The notes below the pieces were generated by a model. The model saw nothing but the letters and a program-made list of their open reading frames with translations. It did not search any database and was not told where the DNA came from. The position numbers and the translations under genes were made by a program. From Tistrella mobilis KA081020-065 (GTDB lineage Bacteria > Pseudomonadota > Alphaproteobacteria > Tistrellales > Tistrellaceae), in contig NC_017957.2 of the NCBI RefSeq assembly GCF_000264455.2, positions 372,001-436,000 on the forward strand: a DNA stretch of 64,000 nucleotides, in the 5' to 3' direction. Shown one piece after another: positions 20,588 to 30,014 of this stretch; the first letter of the stretch is position 1, and each line of letters opens with the position of its first letter.

Positions 20588-20710
20588 GAGCCCTACCATA
20601 AAGCTCGCAAGAGGCCGCGCTTTTTTGCATTGGGAGGCGGCCACAGCCGCTTGTCGAGTGTCGATTATCACTCTACATTCGCGACGTTAAGCTAGCGCGA
20701 ATCGACACAG

Positions 20711-21004
20711 ATGCACCCAGGGACGATCATCCGGCAGGATTGCCTTGAAAGGAACGGGCTGAGCGTCACCGACGCCGCTCGCATCCTTGGCGTTGATCGG
20801 CAGACCCTCAGCAACCTGTTGAACGCCCGGTCAGGCATTTCGCCGGAGATGGCCGTTCGGTTGGAAAAGGCGTTCGGCACGCCCGCCCGCGAATGGCTGA
20901 TCCAACAGCTTGACCATGAACTGGCCGAGGTCATGCGTCGGGCCGATGAAATTGTGGTCGAGCCGTTCCAGGGCCTCGCCGGCGAAAGGCAGGGCGAAGC
21001 ATGA
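20711..21004 (+). CDS. HigA-like helix-turn-helix protein
   Basis: A 97-residue XRE-family protein of the HigA/VapI type ([43 protein letters not shown], split here as residues 1-20 and 21-43 of that helix-turn-helix region). HigA normally follows and neutralises the HigB ribonuclease, but no HigB gene lies upstream. The IS3 copy ends 123 bp before it, so a toxin partner may have been lost. It overlaps the next small gene by 4 bp and may now regulate the restriction operon. Confidence 0.75.
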   Translation: MHPGTIIRQDCLERNGLSVTDAARILGVDRQTLSNLLNARSGISPEMAVRLEKAFGTPAREWLIQQLDHELAEVMRRADEIVVEPFQGLAGERQGEA

Positions 21005-21192
21005 ACGCGGTCGAGATCGGGGAGGCCGTCACCGAGCTTGTGGAAAATTCTTTCGACGCAGCAGAGTTTCCGTATCAATTTCTTGGCTGGCCGGTGTTGT
21101 CGGTTGAAGAATACCAAAGATTGAAGAGTAGCAAGGACAAGAATTTGACCAAGAACGATACGACCCGTCCAACGAGAACCGAAGAGAACTGA
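21001..21192 (+). CDS. Small protein, possible methyltransferase N-terminal remnant
   Basis: A 63-residue product starting [28 protein letters not shown]. The opening resembles the first residues of large MmeI-like DNA methyltransferases, but the sequence then diverges and stops. It could be a fused remnant or an independent small protein. Start overlap with the HigA-like gene (ATGA) and the 9-bp gap to hsdR put it in the same transcript. Function unknown. Confidence 0.45.
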   Translation: MNAVEIGEAVTELVENSFDAAEFPYQFLGWPVLSVEEYQRLKSSKDKNLTKNDTTRPTRTEEN

Positions 21193-21201
21193 GCTGCATC
21201 G

Positions 21202-24200
21202 ATGGCAACGATCACGCCCGAACGCGATCTTGAGGAGGCTTTGGTCTCAAAGCTAAAGGACCTCAAGTATGAATATCGTCCTGATATCAGAGATCGTGCT
21301 ACACTAGAGCGAAACTTCCGTGAGAAGTTCGAGACCCTCAATCGCGTCCGCCTGACCGATGCCGAGTTCTCGCGCCTCATGGATGAGATCGTCACGCCGG
21401 ATGTTTTCACGGCAGCCCGCACCCTGCGCGAGCGAAACAGTTTTACCCGCGATGACGGCACGCCCCTAAACTACACGCTCGTCAACATCAAGGACTGGTG
21501 CAAGAATTCCTTTGAGGTGGTCAACCAGCTCCGCATCAACACAGACAACAGCCACCATCGCTACGACGTTATTCTCCTGATCAACGGCGTGCCGGTCGTT
21601 CAGATTGAACTGAAGACCCTTGGCATAAGCCCGCGTCGTGCCATGGAGCAGATCGTCGAATACAAGAATGACACCGGGAACGGATATACCAAGACGATCC
21701 TATGCTTTCTTCAGCTCTTCATTGTCAGCAACCGCGATCGCACGTTTTATTTTGCGAACAACAATGCACGGCATTTCGCCTTTAATGCCGAGGAGCGCTT
21801 TCTGCCGGTCTACGAGTTTGCCGATGTAGACAACAAAAAGATTGTCCATCTCGATAGCTTCGCCGACACTTTCCTCGTCAAATGTACCCTCGGCCAGACG
21901 ATCAGCCGCTACATGGTGCTGGTGGCAAGTGAGCAGAAGCTCCTGATGATGCGGCCGTATCAGGTCTACGCGGTGAAGGCGATTGTCGATTCCATCGCCC
22001 AGGACTGCGGCAACGGTTACATCTGGCACACTACGGGCAGCGGCAAGACGCTAACCTCCTTCAAGGCATCAACGCTGCTGAAGGACAATCCCGACATCGA
22101 AAAATGCCTCTTCGTCGTGGACCGCAAGGACCTCGATCGGCAGACGCGCGAGGAGTTCAATAAGTTCCAGGAAGGTTGCGTCGAGGAAAACACCAACACC
22201 GCCTCTCTCGTCCGGCGCCTTCTCTCTGATGACTATACCGACAAGGTCATCGTCTGCACGATCCAGAAGCTTGGCCTTGCGCTGGACGAAAACAGCAAGC
22301 GTAACAAGCAGCAGAAAAAAGACGGCAAGAAGAGCTTCAAGGAACAGCTTGAGCCCCTTCGCGACAAGCGTATCGCCTTTATCTTCGACGAATGCCATCG
22401 CTCACAGTTCGGCGAGAATCATAAGGCCATCAAGGAGTTCTTCCCGCGGGCGCAGCTCTTCGGCTTCACCGGAACGCCCATCTTTGATCAGAACGCTGCT
22501 CAGCAGAAAATCGAGGACACCCAGGCCAGCATGAAGACGACGGAAGACCTCTTCCAGAAGCGTCTTCACACCTACACGATCACGCATGCGATCGAGGACG
22601 GAAACGTCCTTCGCTTCCACGTCGACTATTACAAGCCGCAGGGCAAGACCGTGCCCAAGCCGGGCGAACCGCTGGCCAAGCGGGCGGTCATCGAGGCGAT
22701 CCTGTCCAAGCACGATGCGGCCACCGGTCAGCGCCGGTTCAACGCCCTGCTCGCCACGTCGTCGATCAATGACGCCATCGAATATCACGCGCTGTTCAAA
22801 ACCATGCAGGCCGAGAAGCAAGCTGCCGATCCCAGCTTCCAGCCGCTGAACATCGCCTGCGTCTTCTCTCCGCCTGCCGAGGGCGATCCTGACGTAAAGC
22901 AGATTCAGGAGGACCTGCCGACGGAGAAGGAAGACAACGCGGTTGAGCCAGAGAAAAAGAAGGAGGCCCTGAAAGCCATCCTCGCGGACTACAACGCCAA
23001 CTACGGTACAAACCACAAGATCGGCGAGTTCGACCTGTATTATCAGGACGTGCAGAAGCGCATCAAAGACCAGCAATGGCCCGAAGCTGACCTACGGAAA
23101 GCCTATCCCGATGTGCCGCACCACAAGATCGACATCACGATTGTCGTCGACATGTTGCTGACCGGCTTCGACTCCAAGTTCCTGAACACGCTCTACGTCG
23201 ACAAGAACCTCAAGCATCACGGCCTGATCCAGGCCTTCTCGCGGACCAACCGCGTGCTGAACGCCACCAAGCCCTATGGCAACATCCTCGACTTCCGCCA
23301 ACAGCAGGATGCGGTCGATGCCGCTATCGCCCTTTTCTCCGGCGAGGCGGCCGCCGAAAGGGCTCGCGAAATCTGGCTGGTCGACAAGGCGCCCGTGGTT
23401 ATCCAGAAGCTGGAAACCGCCGTCCAGAAGCTCGACACCTTCATGAAGTCGCAGGGCCTGGACTGCGCCCCCGACGCCGTGCCCAATCTCAAGGGCGATG
23501 CCGCCCGCGCGGCCTTCATCGAGCATTTCAAGGAGGTCCAGCGGCTTAAGACCCAGCTGGATCAATACACCGACTTGACCCCCGAAAACGCCGCAACGAT
23601 CGAACGCATCCTGCCGCGCGACAACCTCGTTGGCTTCCGCGGGGCCTATCTGGAAACCGCACAGCGCCTTCGCGCCCAGCAGGGCAAGGGCGCGGACAAG
23701 CCGACACAGGAAGCCGACCAGCTTGATTTCGAGTTCGTCCTCTTCGCCTCGGCCGTGATCGACTACGACTACATCATGGGCCTGATCGCCCGCTATTCCG
23801 AGGCGACCCCTGGCAAGCAGAAGATGAGCCGCGAGGAACTGATCGGCCTGATCCAGTCCGACGCCAAGTTCATGGACGAGCGTGAGGATATCGCGGCCTA
23901 TATCAACACCCTAAAGGCGGGCGAGGGACTCAGCGAAAAGGCCATCCGCGACGGCTACAGCCGCTTCAAGGCGGAAAAGAACGCGGCGGAGCTGGCGAGC
24001 ATCGCGGACAAGCACGGACTAGCGACCGAGGCGCTGCAAGGCTTTGTCGACACCATCCTGCAACGCATGGTCTTTGATGGCGAGCGGCTCACCGACCTGA
24101 TGGAACCCCTTGGCCTAAACTGGAAGGCGCGGCGGGTCAAAGAGTTGGACCTGATGGCCGACCTGGTGCCGGTGCTGTTGAAGCGCGCTGGCGGGCGCGA

Positions 24201-24231
24201 GATTTCAGGGCTGAGCGCTTATGAGCAGTAA
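21202..24231 (+). CDS. hsdR: Type I restriction enzyme R subunit
   Basis: A 1009-residue HsdR, the motor and nuclease subunit of the type I complex. The N-terminal PD-(D/E)xK nuclease is seen in YDVILLINGVPVVQIELKT at residues 115-135. The SF2 helicase follows with TTGSGKTLTSF (Walker A), IAFIFDECHRSQ (DExH) and FGFTGTPIF (motif III). VDMLLTGFDSKFLNTLYVDK and QAFSRTNRV cover motifs V and VI. It overlaps hsdS by 11 bp. It cleaves unmethylated DNA after ATP-driven translocation. Full length, apparently intact. Confidence 0.95.
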   Translation: MATITPERDLEEALVSKLKDLKYEYRPDIRDRATLERNFREKFETLNRVRLTDAEFSRLMDEIVTPDVFTAARTLRERNSFTRDDGTPLNYTLVNIKDWCKNSFEVVNQLRINTDNSHHRYDVILLINGVPVVQIELKTLGISPRRAMEQIVEYKNDTGNGYTKTILCFLQLFIVSNRDRTFYFANNNARHFAFNAEERFLPVYEFADVDNKKIVHLDSFADTFLVKCTLGQTISRYMVLVASEQKLLMMRPYQVYAVKAIVDSIAQDCGNGYIWHTTGSGKTLTSFKASTLLKDNPDIEKCLFVVDRKDLDRQTREEFNKFQEGCVEENTNTASLVRRLLSDDYTDKVIVCTIQKLGLALDENSKRNKQQKKDGKKSFKEQLEPLRDKRIAFIFDECHRSQFGENHKAIKEFFPRAQLFGFTGTPIFDQNAAQQKIEDTQASMKTTEDLFQKRLHTYTITHAIEDGNVLRFHVDYYKPQGKTVPKPGEPLAKRAVIEAILSKHDAATGQRRFNALLATSSINDAIEYHALFKTMQAEKQAADPSFQPLNIACVFSPPAEGDPDVKQIQEDLPTEKEDNAVEPEKKKEALKAILADYNANYGTNHKIGEFDLYYQDVQKRIKDQQWPEADLRKAYPDVPHHKIDITIVVDMLLTGFDSKFLNTLYVDKNLKHHGLIQAFSRTNRVLNATKPYGNILDFRQQQDAVDAAIALFSGEAAAERAREIWLVDKAPVVIQKLETAVQKLDTFMKSQGLDCAPDAVPNLKGDAARAAFIEHFKEVQRLKTQLDQYTDLTPENAATIERILPRDNLVGFRGAYLETAQRLRAQQGKGADKPTQEADQLDFEFVLFASAVIDYDYIMGLIARYSEATPGKQKMSREELIGLIQSDAKFMDEREDIAAYINTLKAGEGLSEKAIRDGYSRFKAEKNAAELASIADKHGLATEALQGFVDTILQRMVFDGERLTDLMEPLGLNWKARRVKELDLMADLVPVLLKRAGGREISGLSAYEQ

Positions 24232-25510
24232 GGGGAAATCCTCTGCCGAGACGGGCGGTGGGGCTATGCTTGTGCCGAAGCTGCGGTTTCCGGAGTTCCG
24301 GAATGCCGGAGATTGGAAACCAAAGCGCTTGGGCGCGCTTTTCTCACAGCGGGAAGAGAGTGGAAGGACCAATCTGCGTCTGCTGTCGCTGACGGATAAG
24401 GATGGCATTATCCCGCAAGAAGAAAGCAACCGTAAGAACACCTCTAACGGAGATTTGAGCAGATACCTTCGCGTTGTGCCCGGTGATATTGCCTACAATA
24501 CAATGCGCATGTGGGAGGGGAGAAACGCGCTCTCACGAATAGAAGGGATTGTCAGTCCAGCTTATACAGTCTGCAGACCCACCAAAGACGCCAACAGCGT
24601 CTTCTTTTCCTATTACTTCAAGACGCCGCAACTGATTGCCCAGTTCGCGCGATATTCGCAGGGTCTCGTCAAGGATACGCTCAACTTGAAGTTTGAGGCG
24701 TTCTCCCGCATTCTTGCCGCGACGCCTCCGACGCTCCCCGAACAACAAAAGATCGCCGACTGCCTGACTTCGTTGGACGCGCTGATCGAGGCGCAGGGGC
24801 GGAAGGTGGAGGTGCTGAGGGCCCACAAGAAGGGCCTGATGCAGCAGCTTTTCCCCCAGGAAGGCGAAGCCCTACCCCGCCTCCGCTTCCCCGAGTTTGA
24901 GGGAGCTGGGGAGTGGGAAGAAGGCACCATTTCCGACATTGGGACCGTGTTGCAGGGCTACGGCTTCCCTGAGAGGTACCAAGGTCAGCAAAGCGGTGAT
25001 TTCCCCTTCTACAAGGTGAGCGACATTTCAAGGTCGCTTGGCGCAGGAAAGACGTTCATCGAAGAAGCAGCAAACTACGTCAACAAAAACCAATTGAAGG
25101 AATTGAGAGCCAAGCCGATCCCTGCCGGAACGGCCGTCTTCGCCAAGATTGGCGAAGCGATCCGTTCCAATAAGCGCGCTATCACGACGGTTCCATGTTT
25201 GATCGACAACAACGCGGCGGGAGTTAAGTCGATCAAGGGGAAGGCAACAGATTTCTTCATCTATCTGACGATGGAGCAGATTTCGCTGATCGATCACGCC
25301 GGGGGCGTGGTTCCTGCGGTCAACAAGTCAGCGATTGAAGCCATACCCGTGAAGTTTCCTCAGGTCGCAGAACAACAACGTATCGCCGACTGCCTCACCT
25401 CCCTCGACGACCTTATCGCCGCCGAAACCCGAAAGCTCGACAGGCTCAAGACACACAAGAAAGGGCTGATGCAACAACTTTTCCCGCGGGTCGGGGAGGC
25501 TGACACATGA
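24221..25510 (+). CDS. hsdS: Type I restriction enzyme specificity subunit
   Basis: A 429-residue HsdS with two target-recognition domains. TRD1 covers about residues 20-165 and TRD2 about 225-380. Each is followed by the conserved helical spacer LPEQQKIADCLTSLDALIEAQ or VAEQQRIADCLTSLDDLIAAE, and by the repeated KVEVLRAHKKGLMQQLFP / KLDRLKTHKKGLMQQLFP. It determines the bipartite recognition sequence and holds two HsdM and two HsdR subunits. The two halves share near-identical central repeats, which can promote domain exchange. Confidence 0.95.
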   Translation: MSSKGKSSAETGGGAMLVPKLRFPEFRNAGDWKPKRLGALFSQREESGRTNLRLLSLTDKDGIIPQEESNRKNTSNGDLSRYLRVVPGDIAYNTMRMWEGRNALSRIEGIVSPAYTVCRPTKDANSVFFSYYFKTPQLIAQFARYSQGLVKDTLNLKFEAFSRILAATPPTLPEQQKIADCLTSLDALIEAQGRKVEVLRAHKKGLMQQLFPQEGEALPRLRFPEFEGAGEWEEGTISDIGTVLQGYGFPERYQGQQSGDFPFYKVSDISRSLGAGKTFIEEAANYVNKNQLKELRAKPIPAGTAVFAKIGEAIRSNKRAITTVPCLIDNNAAGVKSIKGKATDFFIYLTMEQISLIDHAGGVVPAVNKSAIEAIPVKFPQVAEQQRIADCLTSLDDLIAAETRKLDRLKTHKKGLMQQLFPRVGEADT

Positions 25511-26736
25511 GCACCTACAAGAACCTGAAAACTTTGGTGGCCAGACTTCGTGACGATCTGAACAATCCAACTGGGCCAGTCTCGCTGGTCTTGATCTATG
25601 CCTACAACCGCACCGGCAAGACACGTCTGTCGATGGAGTTCAAGGACGCGGGGAAGCGCAAGACCAAGAAGAACCCGACCGGCACGCCTGACACGCTCTA
25701 TTTCAATGCCTTCACAGAGGATCTGTTCGTCTGGGAAAACGACCTCGAAGGCGACAGCGTTCGCCGCCTGCAACTGAACGAAAAGTCATCCTTCTTCAAC
25801 GCGATGACGGAACTCGCACTGGACGAAACAATTGCGGGTTATCTTTCCCGATATGCCGATTTCGATTTCGACTTCACCTACAAGGAAATTCAGCAGGGCA
25901 ACGAGACCATCTCCAAGCCCGATTTCGTGAGCTTCCGAAAGGGGGATCAGTCCAATATCAAGGTTTCGCGGGGTGAACAGAATATCTTTGTCTGGTGCAT
26001 CTTCATGGCCATCTGCGAACGGATGCTGGATGGGCATGAATCCTATCAGGGGAAGAAGTATCTCTACATCGACGACCCGATCTCGTCGCTGGATGACAAC
26101 AACGCGATTTCCGTGGCCTGCGATCTGGCTAAGCTTCTCCGCCGGGCAGCCACGCGGAAGGATGCTGCCGGTGGGCCCGCTCCGATCAAGTTGATCTTCT
26201 CGTCCCACCATGCGCTGTTCTTCAACGTCATGTGCAATGAAATGGGCAGGCGGACCGATGGCGAACCGAAGATCACCCACAAGCGCTATTTCCTGCACCG
26301 CCCAAACGGCGACGGCGCTTACACGCTTCAGGCGACCGAGGATACGCCCTTCTTCCACCACGTCGCCACTTTAGCCGAGTTGCAGCGTGCCGCCGATCCC
26401 GACAAGGGGAAGCTCTACACCTTCCACTTCAACGCCTTGCGCAGCGTCATGGAGAAGACAGCCTCTTTCTTCGGTCATCCAAGCATAGCCTTCTGCTTGA
26501 AGGCGCTGAACAACGAAGAAGACCGGGCGCTGTTCAACCGGGCCCTGAACCTGCTGAGCCACGGCGCCTATGCCATCCATGAACCCACAGAGATGGGCGA
26601 GGACAACAAGGAACTGTTCCGCCGCATCCTGGGCGAATTCATCACGCGGTTCGAATTCGCCCTGCCGGGAGTTGTTCCAGCCCAGCCCGCAGCCCCGGCG
26701 AAAGCGCCCGCCCCTGAGGAAGCACCCGCACAATGA
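25507..26736 (+). CDS. PrrC/RloC-like ABC ATPase, candidate anticodon nuclease
   Basis: A 409-residue ATPase encoded between hsdS and hsdM with 4-bp overlaps on both sides. Walker A is AYNRTGKT (32-39), an ABC-signature-like VSRGEQN lies at 153-159, and Walker B is YLYIDDPISSLDDNN (185-199), followed by an H-loop-like FSSHH. The C-terminal part has Arg312, Glu316 and His352. The spacing (R-x3-E, then His 36 residues on) resembles the catalytic triad of the tRNALys anticodon nuclease PrrC, which is also embedded in type I restriction loci. In PrrC, phage inhibition of the restriction enzyme unleashes tRNA cleavage. Other AAA_13-type proteins share the ATPase, so nuclease activity is inferred. 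Confidence 0.7.
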   Translation: MSTYKNLKTLVARLRDDLNNPTGPVSLVLIYAYNRTGKTRLSMEFKDAGKRKTKKNPTGTPDTLYFNAFTEDLFVWENDLEGDSVRRLQLNEKSSFFNAMTELALDETIAGYLSRYADFDFDFTYKEIQQGNETISKPDFVSFRKGDQSNIKVSRGEQNIFVWCIFMAICERMLDGHESYQGKKYLYIDDPISSLDDNNAISVACDLAKLLRRAATRKDAAGGPAPIKLIFSSHHALFFNVMCNEMGRRTDGEPKITHKRYFLHRPNGDGAYTLQATEDTPFFHHVATLAELQRAADPDKGKLYTFHFNALRSVMEKTASFFGHPSIAFCLKALNNEEDRALFNRALNLLSHGAYAIHEPTEMGEDNKELFRRILGEFITRFEFALPGVVPAQPAAPAKAPAPEEAPAQ

Positions 26737-28355
26737 ACGACCAAAATCAAAAGCAACTGGGCAAAACGCTCTGGAACATCGCCGATACGCTTCGCGGCGC
26801 TATGAATGCGGACGATTTCCGCGACTACATGCTGTCGTTCCTCTTCTTGCGCTACCTCTCTGACAACTACGAGATGGCCGCGAAGAAGGAGCTTGGGCGT
26901 GACTACCCTGATCCTAATGCGATCGGCAATGGCGGGCGCTCGCCCCTATCTGTGTGGTACGCGCAGAACCCCGATGATGTTGCTGCTTTTGAAAAGCAGA
27001 TGCGTCTCAAGGCGCACTACGTCATCAAGCCGGAACACCTCTGGACCAGCATCGCTCATATGGCGCGCACCCAGAACGACGAACTGCTGAACACCCTGCA
27101 GGCGGGCTTCAAATACATTGAGAACGAGTCCTTTCAGAGCACATTCGGCGGCCTTTTCTCGGAAATCAATCTTGGCTCTGACAAGCTCGGCCGGACATAC
27201 GCTGATCGCAACGCCAAACTCTGCGCCATCATCACGGAGATCGCCAAAGGGCTCGCCGACTTCTCGTCCGACGTGGATGCGCTGGGCGACGCCTACGAAT
27301 ATCTGATCGGCCAATTTGCCGCCGGCTCCGGGAAGAAGGCAGGCGAGTTCTATACCCCGCAGCAGGTGTCAGACATCCTTTCCGCGATCGTGACGCTAGA
27401 CAGCCAGGAGCCGGCAACCGGAAAGAAAGAGCGGCTCGCCAGCGTGCTCGATTTCGCGTGTGGCTCCGGCTCGCTGCTGCTGAACGTGCGCAAGCGCATG
27501 GGGCCGCACGGCATCGGCAAAATCTACGGGCAGGAAAAGAACATCACCACCTACAATCTCGCCCGCATGAACATGCTGTTGCATGGCGTGAAGGACACGG
27601 AGTTCGACATCTACCACGGCGACACGCTGAACAACGACTGGGATATTCTGCGCGAGTTGAACCCAGCCAAGAAGCCCTCCTTCGATGCCATTGTGGCCAA
27701 TCCGCCCTTCAGCTTGCGCTGGGAGCGGACCGAGGCGATGGGCGATGATGTGCGGTTCAAGAACTACGGTTTGGCGCCCAAGTCGGCCGCCGACTTCGCA
27801 TTCCTGCTGCACGGGTTCCACTACCTGAAGGATGAGGGCGTGATGGCCATCATCCTGCCTCACGGGGTGCTGTTCAGAGGTGGGGCGGAAGAGCGCATCC
27901 GCACCAAGCTTCTGAAGGATGATCACATCGACACGGTCATCGGCCTGCCTGCGAATCTGTTCTATTCGACGGGCATCCCGGTCTGCATCCTTGTTCTGAA
28001 AAAGTGCAAAAAGCCGGATGACGTACTCTTCATCAATGCGGCCGAGCATTTTGCGAAGGGTAGGAGACAGAACAAGCTCACCGATGATCACATCGCCAAA
28101 ATCATCGAAACCTATCAATTCCGAAAGGAAGAGGAGCGCTACTCCAAGCGCGTGGGCATGGATCGAATTGCTGAGGAAGGCTTCAACCTCAACATCTCTC
28201 GCTACATCAGTACGGTGGTTGGTGAGGAAGAGATCGAGCTGTCAGCCACCCAGGGTGAACTCGTCGAGCTTCAAAAGCAGATCCGGGAGGCAACTTCGAA
28301 ACACAACGCTTTCTTGAAGGAGCTTGGATTGCCTCTTCTGCCAGGGGAGAATTGA
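26733..28355 (+). CDS. hsdM: Type I restriction enzyme DNA methyltransferase subunit
   Basis: A 540-residue HsdM with the N-terminal helical HsdM_N domain (LWNIADTLRGAMNADDFRDYMLSFLFLRYLSD region) and an N6-adenine methyltransferase core. AGEFYTPQQVSDIL precedes the SAM-binding motif LDFACGSGSLLLNV, and the catalytic motif is IVANPPFS. The coiled C-terminus ends QKQIREATSKHNAFLKELGLP. It methylates host DNA to protect it and forms part of the restriction complex. Order hsdR-hsdS-ATPase-hsdM is unusual but all four are translationally coupled. Confidence 0.95.
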   Translation: MNDQNQKQLGKTLWNIADTLRGAMNADDFRDYMLSFLFLRYLSDNYEMAAKKELGRDYPDPNAIGNGGRSPLSVWYAQNPDDVAAFEKQMRLKAHYVIKPEHLWTSIAHMARTQNDELLNTLQAGFKYIENESFQSTFGGLFSEINLGSDKLGRTYADRNAKLCAIITEIAKGLADFSSDVDALGDAYEYLIGQFAAGSGKKAGEFYTPQQVSDILSAIVTLDSQEPATGKKERLASVLDFACGSGSLLLNVRKRMGPHGIGKIYGQEKNITTYNLARMNMLLHGVKDTEFDIYHGDTLNNDWDILRELNPAKKPSFDAIVANPPFSLRWERTEAMGDDVRFKNYGLAPKSAADFAFLLHGFHYLKDEGVMAIILPHGVLFRGGAEERIRTKLLKDDHIDTVIGLPANLFYSTGIPVCILVLKKCKKPDDVLFINAAEHFAKGRRQNKLTDDHIAKIIETYQFRKEEERYSKRVGMDRIAEEGFNLNISRYISTVVGEEEIELSATQGELVELQKQIREATSKHNAFLKELGLPLLPGEN

Positions 28356-28413
28356 GGCCATTTCGCCCATATCAACGACGAGAAATAAGGGCGCAGCGTT
28401 ATCGCGCGATGGC

Positions 28414-29392
28414 TGAACCGCGCCGGGTTTGCCGGAGGCTCCAACTCTTGAGAGGGTGGAGCCATGACCAGCAGGATGACGAACAAGTTTGCCCCCGAAG
28501 TGCGTAGCCGCGCGGTCCGGATGGTTCTCGAGCACGAGAGCGATCACGCCTCCCGCTGGGCCGCCATCGCCTCGATCGCCGCCAAGATCGGCTGCACACC
28601 GGAGACGCTGCGGCTGTGGGTGAAGCGGGCCGAGCGTGAGGGCGGTAAGATCGACGGCGCCGCCCCGGACCTGAACGCCCGCCTGAAGGCACGCGAGCGG
28701 GAGAACCGCGAGCTGCGGCAGGCGAACGAGATCCTGAGATGGGACTTCAAGGCGTTGTTCGTGGTCGACCGATCCGGACGACCATCTCGGACAAGGCAAC
28801 GCCATGCCCGCATGACCTCGTCAATCGACAGTTCAGGGCGCCGGGACCCAACCGGCTCCGGGTCTCCGATTTCACCTATGTGGCGACCTGGGTGGGTTTC
28901 GTCTACGTCGCCTTCGTGATCGACGTGTTCGCGCGGCGTATCGTCGGTTGGCGGGCGAGCCGAACCGCGCATGCGAGCTTCGTTCTCGATGCCCTCGAGC
29001 AAGCCCGCCATGCGCGCCGGCCGGCACCCGGTGGTGGCCTCGTTCATCACAGCGATCGAGGCGGCCAATACCTGTCGACCCGCGACACCGAACGCCTCGC
29101 CGACGCCGGCGTGGTGCCCTCGGTGGGCAGTGTCGGGGATTCCTACGACAACGCCCTCGCCGAGACGATCAACGGGCTGTACAAAACCGAGGTGATCCAT
29201 TGGCGCTCCTTGGAAGCCGTCGGGTGTGCGACCCTCGAATGGGTCGACTGGTTCAACAACCGCCGGCTCCTCGAGCCGATCGGCAACATCCCGCCGGCCG
29301 GGGCCGAGCAACGCTGGTGGGACGAACAGGAGCAGGCGGCCATCGCCGCCTGACTCAACGCGCCGAGCTTCCGACGAACCCGGCGCGGTTCA
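28414..29392 (+). mobile_element. IS3-family element, internally deleted, copy 2
   Basis: Ends are TGAACCGCGCCGGGTTTG and CGAACCCGGCGCGGTTCA, 979 bp, with the same internal deletion as the copy at 19597-20587. The inside flank is GGC, while the outside right flank is GAG, equal to the trinucleotide left of copy 1. That is the pattern expected if both copies moved together as one composite unit, although three bases is weak evidence. It starts 59 bp after hsdM. Confidence 0.88.
28464..29353 (+). pseudogene. IS3-family transposase OrfA plus truncated OrfB, copy 2
   Basis: Same structure as in copy 1: intact OrfA joined by deletion to the DDE half of OrfB. Here the motif is the standard YDNALAETINGLYKTE. 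A 12-bp stretch present in copy 1 (HRRGPWRS) is missing (HWRS), and a TGA at 29351 ends OrfB. The shared deletion shows both copies descend from an already defective element. Confidence 0.85.
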
Positions 29393-29489
29393 GAGAACCA
29401 TCTGCTTCGGCAGATTGGGAGTCAACGACCCGCAAATTGGTAGCCGAAAGACCGCAATCTGGGAAGAAATAAGAAAAATCGCCATCTGC

Positions 29490-29672
29490 AATCGAGCTTT
29501 AGCAGGTTGCCGAAGAACGATCAGCGCTGAGCCTTCATCCCGATCCGTCGCCCGTGATGGAAGCCGACCTCGACCCTCCAGGTCACTCGTGGTGCCGGTA
29601 GCGGCTCCTCCTTTGGCCGATCACCGTCTTTGATCCAGCCGAACGCCTCCTCGATGCCCGAGCGCGGTCCGC
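29490..29672 (-). pseudogene. Remnant of an IS5-like transposase 3' end
   Basis: On the minus strand, 29526-29660 encodes RSGIEEAFGWIKDGDR and GFHHGRRIGMKAQR then a stop. IEEAFGWIK is the conserved C-terminal DDE segment of IS5-type transposases. CTTCGGCAACCTGCTAAAG (minus strand, about 29497-29515) looks like the element's terminus. The 5' part of the gene is missing. The rest of 29393-29490 has no recognisable content. Confidence 0.55.
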
Positions 29673-29679
29673 TAGAGTG

Positions 29680-30010
29680 GCACCTTATTCAATTTCGCCA
29701 CTTTTCCGCAGCCGGCCAAACATCCCGGCACTATCTCCCTCACCTGGTGCCTATATCTATGATAACGTCCTTTATCATAAATATAATTTGACATGACGGA
29801 TGTGTTGTTATAAAATACCACTAACTCAAAATGGAAAGGAGATGATGTTATGATAATAAAAATTTTACATAACGGAATCCCGTTCATATCAAATAGCGAT
29901 GCGAGATTGGTATGTTCTGGAATTCGATATCACTATATCGTACTTTTATAGAAATTTACCATAATACGCGGTCCCCACGCCTTTAGAGGCGTGGGAACTG
30001 ATCTGGGGGC
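29680..30010. other. AT-rich scar without clear genes, with hairpin at 29974-29995
   Basis: Composition drops sharply from the GC-rich surroundings, with runs such as ATAATAAAAATTTTACAT, marking foreign or recombined DNA. CCCACGCC and GGCGTGGG (29974-29981, 29988-29995) form an 8-bp hairpin with loop TTTAGA, like the subterminal hairpins of IS200/IS605 elements. No transposase of that family is present. A 33-codon frame at 29850-29951 has a good GGAAAGGAG Shine-Dalgarno-like site, but no recognisable product. Confidence 0.5.
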
Positions 30011-30014
30011 TTGA

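Noticed and set aside
19922-20695. OrfB of the first IS3 copy as an intact transposase gene
   Set aside because: It lacks the N-terminal helix-turn-helix part through an internal deletion and runs past the IS end. The second copy has the same deletion.
29974-29995. CCCACGCC...GGCGTGGG as a lone CRISPR repeat
   Set aside because: Only one copy is present, with no spacer periodicity. The form fits an IS200/IS605 end hairpin better.
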